From NCBI RefSeq assembly GCF_000585395.1, contig NZ_KK073875.1, positions 3,757,307 through 3,821,306 on the forward strand: a stretch of DNA of 64,000 nt. The letters run 5' to 3'. The stretch's first letter is position 1, and each line of letters begins with the position of its first letter. The notes below the pieces were generated by a model. That model had not been told where the DNA came from. It saw only the letters and a program-made list of their open reading frames with translations, and did no database searches. Both the position numbers and the translations under genes were made by a program. Of this stretch, positions 8,648 through 17,347 are shown one piece after another. Origin of the DNA: Saccharibacillus sacchari DSM 19268. GTDB lineage: Bacteria > Bacillota > Bacilli > Paenibacillales > Paenibacillaceae.

Positions 8648-10018
8648 TCATGGATGTTCAATCGACTTGTGCTTTGGTAAGCCCAAAATAGTCAGCAGCA
8701 GCGCGATCGAGAAAAGCAGGATGCCCAATACCCGAAATCCTCCACTATTGAACGATCCGCTCATGACAAGCCCGGTCAACAACGAAGAGAAGACCGTGCC
8801 CAAATAACGAAACGCGTTGAACAATCCGGATGCGACGCCGATGACTTCTTTCGGAGCGACGGCGAATAATGCGGCTTGCATGGCAACACCGTTTAACCCG
8901 TTCGCTAGGCCGAAGGCGGCCAGAATGAGCAGAATCGTCGCCAAACCGGAATCCGGTTGCAAAACGGCCATGCCTGCTGAGCCAAAGACCATCATAAGCG
9001 CCGAAGTACGAAGAATCGGAGCTGCGCCGTGACGACCCACCCAAATTCCGGCCAAAGGCGATACGGCAAGGGAACAAAGACCGAGATTCAGCATCAATAT
9101 CCCCGTATGCAACTCATTTATGCCGCGTATTTGTTGCAAATAAGACGGAAGTCCGAAAAATACCGCGTAAAAAAGCAGATTAGCCAGCATAAACTCCATA
9201 TTGACGCGGGTGATCGCCGGATAACGGAGGAATAACCGCAAAGGAATAAACGGCGTGCTGATCCGCAGCTCATATACGGCGAAGATCAGCAGCAACAACA
9301 GTCCGATTCCGACGAGAACGATCTTTGCCATCTCGATCCGCCCGTCTTTTTCAATCGAGAGCAGTCCGACGAATAACGTAACTAATCCTGCCGTAAAAAG
9401 AAGAATGCCCGGCAGGTCAATCCGGCTCAGCCACTCCCGCAAAGAGGACGCCGAATCGGTGGAACGTTCTTCCGGAATGTTTTTCCACGCCAAGATAAAT
9501 CCAAGCAGAGCAACAGGAACGTTAACGAAGAAAATAGCCTCCCAGCCCCAGCTTGACGTCAGCAATCCCCCGAAAAAGGGGCCGATCGCCCCAGCTCCCG
9601 AGAGAAAGATCGACAGAATCGCGAGCGCGGCAGATTGCTTTTCCACGATATGAACCCGCGCAATCGCCATGCCGACCGCAACCATCATGCTGGTTCCGAT
9701 CGATTGAACAATGCGCAACGCAATCAACCAGCCGAAGCTTGGATAAAGCGGCGCGAGCAGGGAAGCAATAAAAGCGACCACAAGCCCCGCCAGAAAAATA
9801 CGTCGTCGCCCGAACAAGTCACTGGCTTTGCCCATCACAGGCTGCGCGACGGCACTCGAAATATAGAACGAGAAAATGATCCAAGATACCGTCGTATAAT
9901 CCAACCCGAAAGCCTGCTGAATACCGGGAATGGCAACGGCGACCATCGAAGAGTTAAGCGGATTAAGCATGATACCCAATCCGATCGAAATCATCAGCCA
10001 ACGGCTGCGTATCTGCAT
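8648..10018 (-). CDS. MFS transporter, DHA2-like, 456 aa
   Basis: A multi-helix efflux protein with the N-terminal segment NPLNSSMVAVAIPGIQQAFG, motif A (GKASDLFGRRRIFL) and motif C (GAGAIGPFFGGLL). I chose the ATG at 10018 because GGAGG lies 7 nt upstream; the ATG at 10024 would sit almost on top of it. Divergently transcribed from a LysR-type gene 120 bp away, which is its probable activator or repressor. Substrate unknown. Confidence 0.86.
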   Translation of the reverse strand: MQIRSRWLMISIGLGIMLNPLNSSMVAVAIPGIQQAFGLDYTTVSWIIFSFYISSAVAQPVMGKASDLFGRRRIFLAGLVVAFIASLLAPLYPSFGWLIALRIVQSIGTSMMVAVGMAIARVHIVEKQSAALAILSIFLSGAGAIGPFFGGLLTSSWGWEAIFFVNVPVALLGFILAWKNIPEERSTDSASSLREWLSRIDLPGILLFTAGLVTLFVGLLSIEKDGRIEMAKIVLVGIGLLLLLIFAVYELRISTPFIPLRLFLRYPAITRVNMEFMLANLLFYAVFFGLPSYLQQIRGINELHTGILMLNLGLCSLAVSPLAGIWVGRHGAAPILRTSALMMVFGSAGMAVLQPDSGLATILLILAAFGLANGLNGVAMQAALFAVAPKEVIGVASGLFNAFRYLGTVFSSLLTGLVMSGSFNSGGFRVLGILLFSIALLLTILGLPKHKSIEHP

Positions 10019-10079
10019 ATTCATTCCTCCTTACCTGAAGCTTAGTAGATTCCGATCATTTACTCCAACACCTTTTATG

Positions 10080-10093
10080 CTATGATTTCATAG
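10080..10093. promoter_or_regulatory. LysR-type palindromic site
   Basis: CTATGATTTCATAG is a perfect 6-2-6 inverted repeat in the gap between the divergent MFS and lysR-type genes. A longer broken dyad (TTCCGATCATT near 10051 and AATGAATCGGAA near 10104) encloses it. Confidence 0.5.
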
Positions 10094-10138
10094 ACTAAAA
10101 GGAATGAATCGGAAAATGAATCTGTAGGAGGCGTTCGA

Positions 10139-11020
10139 GTGGAGCTGTTGCAATTGCAGTATTTTATCGAAGTGGCTCGAACCGAGCATATGACGGAGGC
10201 TGCGCATACGCTGCATGTTACGCAATCCTCGCTCAGCAAAACGATCCGGCGGCTGGAAGAGGACGTGGGCGCGCCGCTATTTGATCGGAATAATCGCAGG
10301 CTGCGGTTGAACGAATTCGGCATCTTGTTTTTGAAGCGAGCGGAAAAAGCGTTATTTGAGCTGGAGCAGGGGAAGAGAGAGATTCGAGATTTAGCCAACT
10401 ACGAGCCGGATACGTTGAAGTTGGTCGTCACCGCTGCAAGTACGCTGCCACCGATTTTGGTCGAATTTCGCAAGCAGATGCCGCAGATCCAATTTCATGT
10501 CGAACGGCTGACTGCCGGTGAAATGGAAGAACGGTTGCGACGCGGCGAGGCGGATTTCGGATTATCTTCACCACTCGCTGCCAAGGACGGAATCGGCTGT
10601 GAAGTCGTGCATATCGATCCGATTGTCGCGGCGCTTCCTTTCGACCATCCGCTAGCAAAGAAGTCGATGCTGTCATTGACCGAACTTCGGGACGAATGGC
10701 TGATTGGCGTGAAAAAAGGCTATGGCACGCGTAATCTGATCGACGCCGCGGCGCTTCAATATGGATTTGCGCCGCATTATGTCTACGAGGGCGATGAACC
10801 GTCCAGACTGATTGCGCTGGTTGAAGCCGGTATCGGGATCGCGTTCATTCCGGCTACGGCGAAAGAAGAACGAAGCGGAGTCCGATACATCGCCTTGAAA
10901 GAAAAAGAATTAAGCCGAGAAATCGCTTTGCTATGGAACACGGAGCGTTATCTTTCGCGCGCGGCGAAGGTATTTCGCGAAGTCGTTCGGGCTCGCTTTT
11001 CCGAAAATACTCGTCTTTAA
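10139..11020 (+). CDS. LysR family transcriptional regulator, 293 aa
   Basis: The N-terminal HTH is clear: MELLQLQYFIEVARTEHMTEAAHTLHVTQSSLSKTIRRLEEDVGAPLFDR (residues 1-50). A two-lobed effector-binding domain follows (residues ~90-290). The length fits the family. The start is GTG at 10139 with AGGAGG about 7 nt upstream. Divergent from an MFS gene with dyad sites between, the standard LysR arrangement. Confidence 0.9.
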   Translation: MELLQLQYFIEVARTEHMTEAAHTLHVTQSSLSKTIRRLEEDVGAPLFDRNNRRLRLNEFGILFLKRAEKALFELEQGKREIRDLANYEPDTLKLVVTAASTLPPILVEFRKQMPQIQFHVERLTAGEMEERLRRGEADFGLSSPLAAKDGIGCEVVHIDPIVAALPFDHPLAKKSMLSLTELRDEWLIGVKKGYGTRNLIDAAALQYGFAPHYVYEGDEPSRLIALVEAGIGIAFIPATAKEERSGVRYIALKEKELSREIALLWNTERYLSRAAKVFREVVRARFSENTRL

Positions 11021-11180
11021 AAACAACCGTGCTGGATGGCTTCCTTGTGTCCGGGTGAACAAACCTGTATAGTAGGTCTTGAAAGAGCCTCTGGAAAAAT
11101 GAGGTATAAAACTTCCTTTTTTACGGCTACCATTTCCTTTGCGGAAAAGTGGGACGGGGAGAGGAAGGGGCATATTTGCC

Positions 11181-11564
11181 ATGGGAAAAACAACAGATCG
11201 GAAAACCGCGTTTCACGAACTTTCCGTCGCGATTAAGGCCTTCATCTTGGAAGAATGCAGCCTGGTCCACATTGAAGGTTCGAACGAAGTGGTAGACGGC
11301 GGCGCTTATAAATGGAAGACGTTATCGGAAGAAAGCAAACGAACGCAGCAGCACTTATCCTCCCGATACGTCCAGTTGATCGATTCGATTGTTCAAGAGA
11401 ATCTGGACGAAGAGTCTTTAGACCGCTTCACATGCAGTCGCGATCGCGTACTGAGCTTGCTGAAGCAGGACTCCGTCGTTTTGCAAGACACGAATGAGAA
11501 GGTATACGAAGACATCACGGAAGAACTTAAGCTTCAGGCATGGTTAAGCAAATCGCTTGGATAG
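11181..11564 (+). CDS. Hypothetical protein, 127 aa
   Basis: A small soluble acidic and helical protein (ELSVAIKAFILEECSLVHIEGSNEV..., ending EELKLQAWLSKSLG). There is no motif I can name, no signal peptide and no membrane helix. ATG at 11181 with GGAAGGGG 10 nt upstream; an in-frame start at 11139 would overlap that site. A hairpin terminator follows directly. Confidence 0.6.
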   Translation: MGKTTDRKTAFHELSVAIKAFILEECSLVHIEGSNEVVDGGAYKWKTLSEESKRTQQHLSSRYVQLIDSIVQENLDEESLDRFTCSRDRVLSLLKQDSVVLQDTNEKVYEDITEELKLQAWLSKSLG

Positions 11565-11574
11565 AAAAAGACAT

Positions 11575-11607
11575 CCTGCTCCGGATCAAGCCGGGACAGG
11601 TTTTTTT
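11575..11607 (+). terminator. Rho-independent terminator
   Basis: CCTGctCCGG (11575-11584) pairs with CCGGgaCAGG (11591-11600), followed by T7. Confidence 0.8.
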
Positions 11608-11637
11608 GCGTTCGGAAAAGTTGATTGTTCCTTATAC

Positions 11638-11666
11638 TTGACCACACAGTCAATAACTGATACACT
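11638..11666 (+). promoter_or_regulatory. Promoter and operator of the tetR gene
   Basis: TTGACC (11638-11643), a 17-bp spacer and TACACT (11661-11666) make a good housekeeping promoter. The inverted repeat TTGACcacacaGTCAA (11638-11653) covers the -35. Transcription should start at or next to the ATG at 11673, which would give a leaderless mRNA. Confidence 0.65.
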
Positions 11667-11672
11667 CTGTGC

Positions 11673-12254
11673 ATGAGCAGACCAAGAGAATTCGACGCCG
11701 ACCTTGCGCTTCGCCAGTGCATGGAGGTATTCTGGACGAAAGGATTTCATGCGACGTCCTATGAAGACCTGACTCGCACCACGCAGGTGAAGAAGCAGAG
11801 TTTGTACGGCGTGTTTAAGAACAAGCGAGAGTTATTTTTAAAGTCATTGGTGTTATATCGGGAAGAAAACTTGTCTATTTTGGAAAAACGGATCGCGAAT
11901 GAAACATCGCCGGTCCGCCAACTGGAAGCGATCTGCGAAACAGCCTTATATGCGGATGACGAGGCCCGAATTCGCGGTTGTCTGATCATCAATACGTCAT
12001 TGGAGTTTGGAAGTGCGGACGAGGACATCAATCGGGAAATCATGCAGATGATGCAGCGCACCGAGGCGATGATCGAACATGCGATTCGGGGCGGGCAAGC
12101 GGAAGGCACGATTACTTCGCGCTTGGGCAGCCGTGAACTGGCCCTCCATCTGAGCAATGCAATCAACGGAGCGAAGATGATGGAGAAATCGGGCGCGCCC
12201 CGCGAAGAGATTCTCGGCGTTCTGCGGACCTCGATTGCCTTAATCCAAGCTTAG
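11673..12254 (+). CDS. TetR family transcriptional regulator, 193 aa
   Basis: The N-terminal HTH reads MSRPREFDADLALRQCMEVFWTKGFHATSYEDLTRTTQVKKQSLYGVFKNKRELF (residues 1-54), followed by a helical ligand domain. No ribosome site is visible before the ATG, which fits the leaderless promoter upstream. The same 16-bp dyad that covers its -35 recurs at 12340-12355 before the Old Yellow Enzyme gene. It is therefore probably autoregulated and controls that enzyme, an arrangement reminiscent of NemR-NemA. Confidence 0.9.
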   Translation: MSRPREFDADLALRQCMEVFWTKGFHATSYEDLTRTTQVKKQSLYGVFKNKRELFLKSLVLYREENLSILEKRIANETSPVRQLEAICETALYADDEARIRGCLIINTSLEFGSADEDINREIMQMMQRTEAMIEHAIRGGQAEGTITSRLGSRELALHLSNAINGAKMMEKSGAPREEILGVLRTSIALIQA

Positions 12255-12294
12255 ATGCTGAAGAGCAAAGGCTTATCACTCTCAAGCTTGAAAT

Positions 12295-12330
12295 ACCGGC
12301 TTATCGAAGCAGATACGCCGGTTGCTTTTT
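12295..12330 (+). terminator. Probable terminator after tetR
   Basis: ACCGGC (12295-12300) pairs with GCCGGT (12317-12322), followed by T5. The loop is long. Confidence 0.5.
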
Positions 12331-12339
12331 AGTGTTTAG

Positions 12340-12355
12340 TTGACCGCGTAGTCAA
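12340..12355. promoter_or_regulatory. TetR operator ahead of the ene-reductase gene
   Basis: TTGACCGCGTAGTCAA matches the tetR promoter dyad TTGACCACACAGTCAA at 13 of 16 positions, with identical 5-bp arms. Confidence 0.65.
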
Positions 12356-12499
12356 GAATAAATGGGTATTTGAATAAGGGGGTGAGGCTCGGGGCGCAAT
12401 ATGCTTTTGCACAGTGCGATTTTTCGACGATAATCAGACGGTATTCATATATTTAATATTTAAATTTTCATACACATATTATTTAGGAGGCTATTTTCC

Positions 12500-13549
12500 A
12501 TGACTGATTCGCAATCCGTAAAATCTGTTCAATCCCTGTTCCAACCGTTCCAAGTAGGCAATCTCACGCTATCTAACCGAGTGGTAATGGCACCGATGAC
12601 GCGCCAATTCTCGCCTGAAGGCGTGCCGGGAGACAATGTCGCTGCCTATTACCGCCGCAGAGCGGAGAACGGCGTCGGCCTGATCGTGACGGAAGGAACG
12701 GTGATCAACCACCCGGACGCGTCCAATCAGCAAAACGTACCACATATTCACGGCGAAGCTGCGCTTGCAGGCTGGAAAAACGTCGTATCCGAAGTTCATG
12801 CCGCAGGCGGCAAGATCATTCCGCAAATTTGGCATATGGGCGCTCGCGGTCAGGTTGGCGATTATACGGAAGCGGAAGTGGCCGACATCGTACAGCAGTT
12901 TGCACATTCGGCCGCGGCGGCCAAAGAAATCGGCTTCGACGGCGTTGAACTGCACGGGGCGCACGAGTATCTGATCGATCAATTTTTCTGGGGCAAAACC
13001 AACCCGCGTACCGATCGTTACGGCGGCGATATGGTGGAACGTACACGATTCGCTGTTGAAGTAATCGAAGCGGTTCGCGCCGCGGTCGGACCGGAATTCC
13101 CAATCGTGTTCCGTTTCTCCCAATGGAAAGGCAGCGATTACAGCGCGAAGCTTGCTGAGACGCCGGAAGAATTGGAACAATTCCTGAAGCCGCTGAGCGA
13201 AGCGGGCGTTGACGTCTTCCATTGCTCCACGCGCCGCTTCTGGCAACCGGAGTTCGAAGGTTCGGCCCTGAACCTCGCGGGCTGGACGAAAAAGCTGACC
13301 GGCAAACCGACGATTACTGTCGGCTCGGTAGGGCTGGACGGCGAATTCATGACCTTGTTCAAAGAAGGCAAAGGCGCAGAAGTGAGCGGAATCGAGGATC
13401 TGTTGGAGCGTCTTGAGCAAAACGAGTTCGATCTGGTCGCGATCGGCCGCGCATTGATCGCCGATCCGGCTTGGGCGGATAAAGTACAGCAAGGGCGTCA
13501 GGATGAACTAGTGGCGTTCTCGCCGGCGGCATTGCAAGAGCTTTATTGA
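12500..13549 (+). CDS. Old Yellow Enzyme family NADH:flavin oxidoreductase, 349 aa
   Basis: This is an FMN-dependent ene-reductase of the TIM-barrel OYE family. Visible are the N-terminal LFQPFQVGNLTLSNRVVMAPMTR, the barrel segments VTEGTVINHPD and QIWHMG, FDGVELHGAHEYLIDQFFW with the HxxH-type substrate residues, and the phosphate-binding end (FDLVAIGRALIADPAW). The region after QIWHMG is about 25 residues shorter than I expect for this family. ATG at 12500 with TTAGGAGG upstream. Probably induced by electrophiles through the TetR repressor upstream. Confidence 0.9.
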   Translation: MTDSQSVKSVQSLFQPFQVGNLTLSNRVVMAPMTRQFSPEGVPGDNVAAYYRRRAENGVGLIVTEGTVINHPDASNQQNVPHIHGEAALAGWKNVVSEVHAAGGKIIPQIWHMGARGQVGDYTEAEVADIVQQFAHSAAAAKEIGFDGVELHGAHEYLIDQFFWGKTNPRTDRYGGDMVERTRFAVEVIEAVRAAVGPEFPIVFRFSQWKGSDYSAKLAETPEELEQFLKPLSEAGVDVFHCSTRRFWQPEFEGSALNLAGWTKKLTGKPTITVGSVGLDGEFMTLFKEGKGAEVSGIEDLLERLEQNEFDLVAIGRALIADPAWADKVQQGRQDELVAFSPAALQELY

Positions 13550-13596
13550 GGACAGGCGAGCAAAGGCTGGAATTATTCGTAAAGGGCATCTAAACT

Positions 13597-13644
13597 AAAG
13601 GCTGATCCGAAGTCATGATCTAAAATGGCTTCGGATCAGCCTTT
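13597..13644 (+). terminator. Strong Rho-independent terminator
   Basis: AAAGGCTGATCCGAAG (13597-13612) pairs perfectly with CTTCGGATCAGCCTTT (13629-13644). Confidence 0.85.
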
Positions 13645-13735
13645 TTCTGAGAAAAAAGATTTCTCCACGTGCGATTATTGCAAATGAGCAAGAATTTAAG
13701 GCGTTAGGTAGCAGAATGAGCGATATTGATGCGTA

Positions 13736-13845
13736 TAAGCAACAATTTGAGCCCGATTTAGAGAAAAAGGCCCTGATTCGCCAAAATTATTGCTTTTTAG
13801 CAAGAATGCAAACGCATCAGCCTTCATTTTATGAAATTGTTGCTT
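13736..13845. repeat. Palindromic intergenic element
   Basis: AAGCAACAATTT (13736-13747) and AAATTGTTGCTT (13834-13845) are a perfect 12-bp inverted repeat enclosing further TTGC/GCAA motifs. With the flanks (13660-13860) it forms an AT-rich structured stretch without coding potential. I suspect a dispersed repeat, but no second copy is in the window. Confidence 0.4.
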
Positions 13846-14045
13846 AGTTGCAACAATAGCTATATAGGGATGTAAGACGGACCGAACATAGATCGGGTGG
13901 TGCGTAGGATCAGTTAGCCTTCATACACTTCTTTGGCCAGATTGAACGCCGACCACGCACGGGGCCAAAGGACATAAAAGAACAAGGCGTAATGATCTCT
14001 GCAATCCCGCGCTGGTCTTTGCCTATCCGCATCCATAAAAGGGGG

Positions 14046-14077
14046 AAAGCCCGGAACACGAATGTTCCGGGCTTTTT
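14046..14077 (+). terminator. Strong orphan terminator hairpin in the 885-bp gene-free gap
   Basis: AAAGCCCGGAAC and GTTCCGGGCTTT form a 12-bp stem followed by T-run. No gene is seen upstream between 13645 and 14045, so it may end an unannotated small RNA or a decayed gene. The minus-strand frame across it does not look real. Confidence 0.6.
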
Positions 14078-14213
14078 TGCGTATTGAACAGGCGAGATAG
14101 CAGAATCAGTCGGTTTCTCAGCCGGATATTTATTTCTTTTTCGAACGGCGAACTCTACAATCAAGGTACATCCAACAAAGCCTGTCACTTGAAATGAGAA
14201 CGCTTACCAAAGG

Positions 14214-14424
14214 CTTGACTAAGTTAAAGGTAAGGTTACTAGGGCGTGTACGCAAACTTAACGACGTGCATCTTTAGCCGCCTTTTCGCCCTCTGCTTTG
14301 TCAGTGCCCCTTGACGTGCCCCGGCACGCCTTCGGAACCCTTCCTTGCCGAGAACGAAAATTCGCCTAAATCTGCCTTCTTCGAAGTTTGCGTACACGCC
14401 CTAAAACCTTTGATAACAGACAAG
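14214..14424. repeat. Palindromic element split by a MITE (second copy of the 61.4-kb element)
   Basis: The left arm (14214-14239, starting CTTGACTAAGTTAAAG) matches the arm of the element at 61427-61522 at 24 of 26 positions. The right arm (14404-14424, AAACCTTTGATAACAG...) also resembles its other end. The MITE-like element sits between the two arms. Confidence 0.5.
14242..14401. mobile_element. 160-bp MITE-like element with 18-bp terminal inverted repeats
   Basis: GGGCGTGTACGCAAACTT (14242-14259) and AAGTTTGCGTACACGCCC (14384-14401) are perfect 18-bp inverted ends. The element is flanked by TA on both sides (14240-14241 and 14402-14403), a likely target duplication as made by Tc1/mariner-IS630 or some IS5 elements. 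The interior has no open frame and contains a CGTGCCCCGGCACG hairpin. It would need a transposase from elsewhere. Confidence 0.75.
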
Positions 14425-14434
14425 GAGTGAGAAA

Positions 14435-17263
14435 ATGATCGATTTACAATCAGCAACCCGGATTCGCCTGAACGGAAGTTGGAACTATGCATTGGACCCG
14501 GAAGACATTGGAGAAACGAAAGAATGGTACGAGCACGGGCTGCCCCAGTCCAAGGAATCGCCGCAAACATTGAGCCTTCCAGGAACGCTGACTTCTAACG
14601 GAATCGGTACGCCTTATACATGGAACGGAGAAATGGACAAGGAAGCGATTCGTTCGCTTCGGCAACGGCATTCGTATGTCGGAGCGGCCTGGTATGAAAT
14701 CGAAGTCGACGTTCCCTCGGACTGGCAGGGCAAAGGCTTCGGCGTTTTTCTGGAGCGTGTAATGTTCCGATCTTCGCTCTGGGTAAACGGAAATTTCGCA
14801 GGAAGCTACGACAGTTTATCGGTTCCGCATGAATACCAAGCCGACGCGCTGATTCGGGCGGGGCAAAAAAATCGACTCACGTTGCGGATCGACAATCGGG
14901 ACGTGCAGCGTATCGGCAACTATCCAAGCGCCTACACCGACGAGACGCAGACGATCTGGAACGGTGCCGCGGGACGGATGGAGCTGCAGGCTTATGAGCA
15001 AGTGAGGATTACGGATGTGCACATTTTCCCGCATGACGATCTTCGTACGGTGACGGTGACCGGAGTGTGTCGCAACGATACGGATGCGGAACTGCAAGCG
15101 TTCATCGACCTGTCCGCGCATATTCTGGGTATGGATACCGATACAGTTTCGCTAAATGATTCTCTGTCTGCACCGTCGAACCAACAAAATCAGCAGCAAG
15201 AACGTCTTGTTCTTTCTCCGCAATCGCAGAAGACGTTTAGCTGGAACTACGATGTGGGACCGAATCCGCTGCTGTGGGACGAATTTCAGCCTAATCGATA
15301 TGCGCTTAAGCTGGAACTGCGAGCGGATACGGAAGTCGGCGAAACACACTCCTCCAACCAAGCTTTTTACGCAGAGGCGGTTCAACCTTTCGCCCTTCGA
15401 CGTTTTTTGACGGACGGAAGAAAACTCACGATCAACGGCCGACCTGTTTTCTTGCGCGGTACGCTGGAATGTTGCATTTTCCCATTAACGGGTTATCCGC
15501 CGACGGAACTTGAAGATTGGCTGAAATTGATGAATACGGTCAAAAACTACGGTCTGAACCATATACGTTTCCATTCCTGGTGTCCGCCTGAAGCGGCCTT
15601 CGAGGCAGCGGATCGGTTGGGGATTTATCTGCAAGTAGAAGGCCCGGCGTGGATGGATACCTGGAACACGCCTGTCGGTGCGCATCCCGAGCATTATACG
15701 TATCTGCCGGAGGAAGCGCATCGGATTGCGAAGGCCTATGGTAACCATCCGTCGTTCTGCATTTTTAGCAACGGCAATGAATTGAACGGTGATTTCGAGC
15801 TGTTGCACCGGATTGCGGAAGAGTTGCGAACATCGGACAACCGTCATTTGTATACGTTGACGACGAACTGGGACAGACAGCCTGATCCGGCGGAAGATTT
15901 GTTCTGTACGCAATCCGTCGACGGGGTGGGGATTCGCGGACAATTTTACCCCGATGAGCTGGCGGACGGAACGACGCTGGATTTCAAGGAATCGGTCGCG
16001 AAGCGGGATATGCCTGTGGTGGCGCACGAAGTGGGGCAATATACGGTGTACCCTGACGTTGACACGATTGCGGATTATTCCGGCGCGCTGCGCGCAGTCA
16101 ACCTGGAAGCGATCCGGGGAGATCTGGAGAAACACGGATTGTCGGGCGACGTGCGGAAATTCGTGCAAAGCTCGGGGATGCTGTCGCTGCGATTGTACCG
16201 CGACGAGATCGAAGCCGCGCTGCGGACACCGGAGTTCGGCGGATTCCAACTGCTTGACCTGCACGATTTTCCGGGGCAAAGTACGGCGACGATCGGTATT
16301 CTGGATGCTTTTTGGCAGTCGAAAGGTCTGATCGAACCCGAACAATTCCGAGCGTTCTGCGGACCGACTGTTCTGCTGCTACGGATGCCGAAGCGCGTGT
16401 ATACGGCGAGGGAACCCTTTGAAGCAGAGATCGAAATCGCTCATTTTGGAGAAAAGGAACTGTCGCCTTCGCGCCTTCAATGGTCGATTACGGACTTGGC
16501 CGGACATGTGTTGGATCACGGAGAGTTGCATACGGAGCAGATCGGCTTCGGTTCGGGAATCCCGCTGGGAACGCTGCAATCCGATGCGTTGAACCAGATT
16601 GCGCAAAGCGCCGAGCTGCGTGTGACGATTGAGCTGCCGGACATCCAGATTCGTAATGAATGGTCGATCTGGGCCTATGCGCAGCCTCAGCTTGGAGTAA
16701 CTGATAAGACTATTGAAGCTTCCGAATCCAACATTACGATTACGAATGATTGGAACGAAGAGACTCGACAAACGCTGGAAAGCGGCGGCTCCGTCCTCTT
16801 CCTCGCTCACGCTGCCGAGTTGACGCATGCGGTTCCCGGCAAGTTCACGCCCGTATTTTGGAGTCCGGTTCATTTTGAGACGGATAATCCGTGCGGGATT
16901 TGGGTGAATCATGAGCACGAAGCTCTGGCTGGCTTTCCGACGGCAAGCTATGCGGAGCATCAGTGGAAAGACCTGCTGGATCGTTCGGTGTCGCTGATCG
17001 CGCCCAAGGAACTGCCTTTTGAGCCGATCGTTCAAGTTATTCCGAACTTTTTCCATAACCGAAAAATGACCAATCTCATCGAATATCGCATAGGCCAAGG
17101 TAAACTGTTGATCTGCGGAATGGATATCGACAGCGATTTGGAGCAACGTCCGGCGGCTGCGCAGCTTCGGCGTAGTCTGCTCACGTATATGGATAGCGAG
17201 CGCTTTACGCCGAAGGCGGAGCTTGAGGTTACGCAACTTCAAGAGCTATTGCGGAAAAAGTAA
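14435..17263 (+). CDS. Glycoside hydrolase family 2 enzyme, 942 aa, substrate unassigned
   Basis: The jelly-roll sugar-binding domain (residues ~1-185: LNGSWNYAL, RSSLWVNGNFAGSYDS), an Ig-like domain (~190-330) and a TIM barrel (~335-640: VFLRGTLECCIFPLTGYPPTE, HIRFHSWCPPEAAFEAADRLGI) are in the GH2 order. The acid/base is probably Glu449 (SNGNELNG) and the nucleophile Glu532 (VVAHEVGQY). About 300 further residues of beta-rich sequence follow. There is no signal peptide, so it acts in the cytoplasm, probably on imported oligosaccharides. ATG at 14435 with AAGGAGTGAG upstream. The barrel motifs are unlike classical beta-galactosidase or glucuronidase. Confidence 0.88.
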   Translation: MIDLQSATRIRLNGSWNYALDPEDIGETKEWYEHGLPQSKESPQTLSLPGTLTSNGIGTPYTWNGEMDKEAIRSLRQRHSYVGAAWYEIEVDVPSDWQGKGFGVFLERVMFRSSLWVNGNFAGSYDSLSVPHEYQADALIRAGQKNRLTLRIDNRDVQRIGNYPSAYTDETQTIWNGAAGRMELQAYEQVRITDVHIFPHDDLRTVTVTGVCRNDTDAELQAFIDLSAHILGMDTDTVSLNDSLSAPSNQQNQQQERLVLSPQSQKTFSWNYDVGPNPLLWDEFQPNRYALKLELRADTEVGETHSSNQAFYAEAVQPFALRRFLTDGRKLTINGRPVFLRGTLECCIFPLTGYPPTELEDWLKLMNTVKNYGLNHIRFHSWCPPEAAFEAADRLGIYLQVEGPAWMDTWNTPVGAHPEHYTYLPEEAHRIAKAYGNHPSFCIFSNGNELNGDFELLHRIAEELRTSDNRHLYTLTTNWDRQPDPAEDLFCTQSVDGVGIRGQFYPDELADGTTLDFKESVAKRDMPVVAHEVGQYTVYPDVDTIADYSGALRAVNLEAIRGDLEKHGLSGDVRKFVQSSGMLSLRLYRDEIEAALRTPEFGGFQLLDLHDFPGQSTATIGILDAFWQSKGLIEPEQFRAFCGPTVLLLRMPKRVYTAREPFEAEIEIAHFGEKELSPSRLQWSITDLAGHVLDHGELHTEQIGFGSGIPLGTLQSDALNQIAQSAELRVTIELPDIQIRNEWSIWAYAQPQLGVTDKTIEASESNITITNDWNEETRQTLESGGSVLFLAHAAELTHAVPGKFTPVFWSPVHFETDNPCGIWVNHEHEALAGFPTASYAEHQWKDLLDRSVSLIAPKELPFEPIVQVIPNFFHNRKMTNLIEYRIGQGKLLICGMDIDSDLEQRPAAAQLRRSLLTYMDSERFTPKAELEVTQLQELLRKK

Positions 17264-17284
17264 ATCTATGTGAAAAATTGCGAA

Positions 17285-17317
17285 AAAGAGCCCAGGACTA
17301 GATTCTTTGGGCTCTTT
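17285..17317. terminator. Terminator between GH2 and tetR genes
   Basis: AAAGAGCCCA (17285-17294) pairs with TGGGCTCTTT (17308-17317). Confidence 0.75.
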
Positions 17318-17347
17318 GCGATGGTTGAGTGTGCCGCAAATTCGTGC

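Noticed and set aside
13910-14188. Minus-strand open frame of 92 codons in the gene-free gap
   Set aside because: It crosses a strong terminator hairpin, has no RBS, and its composition is not protein-like.
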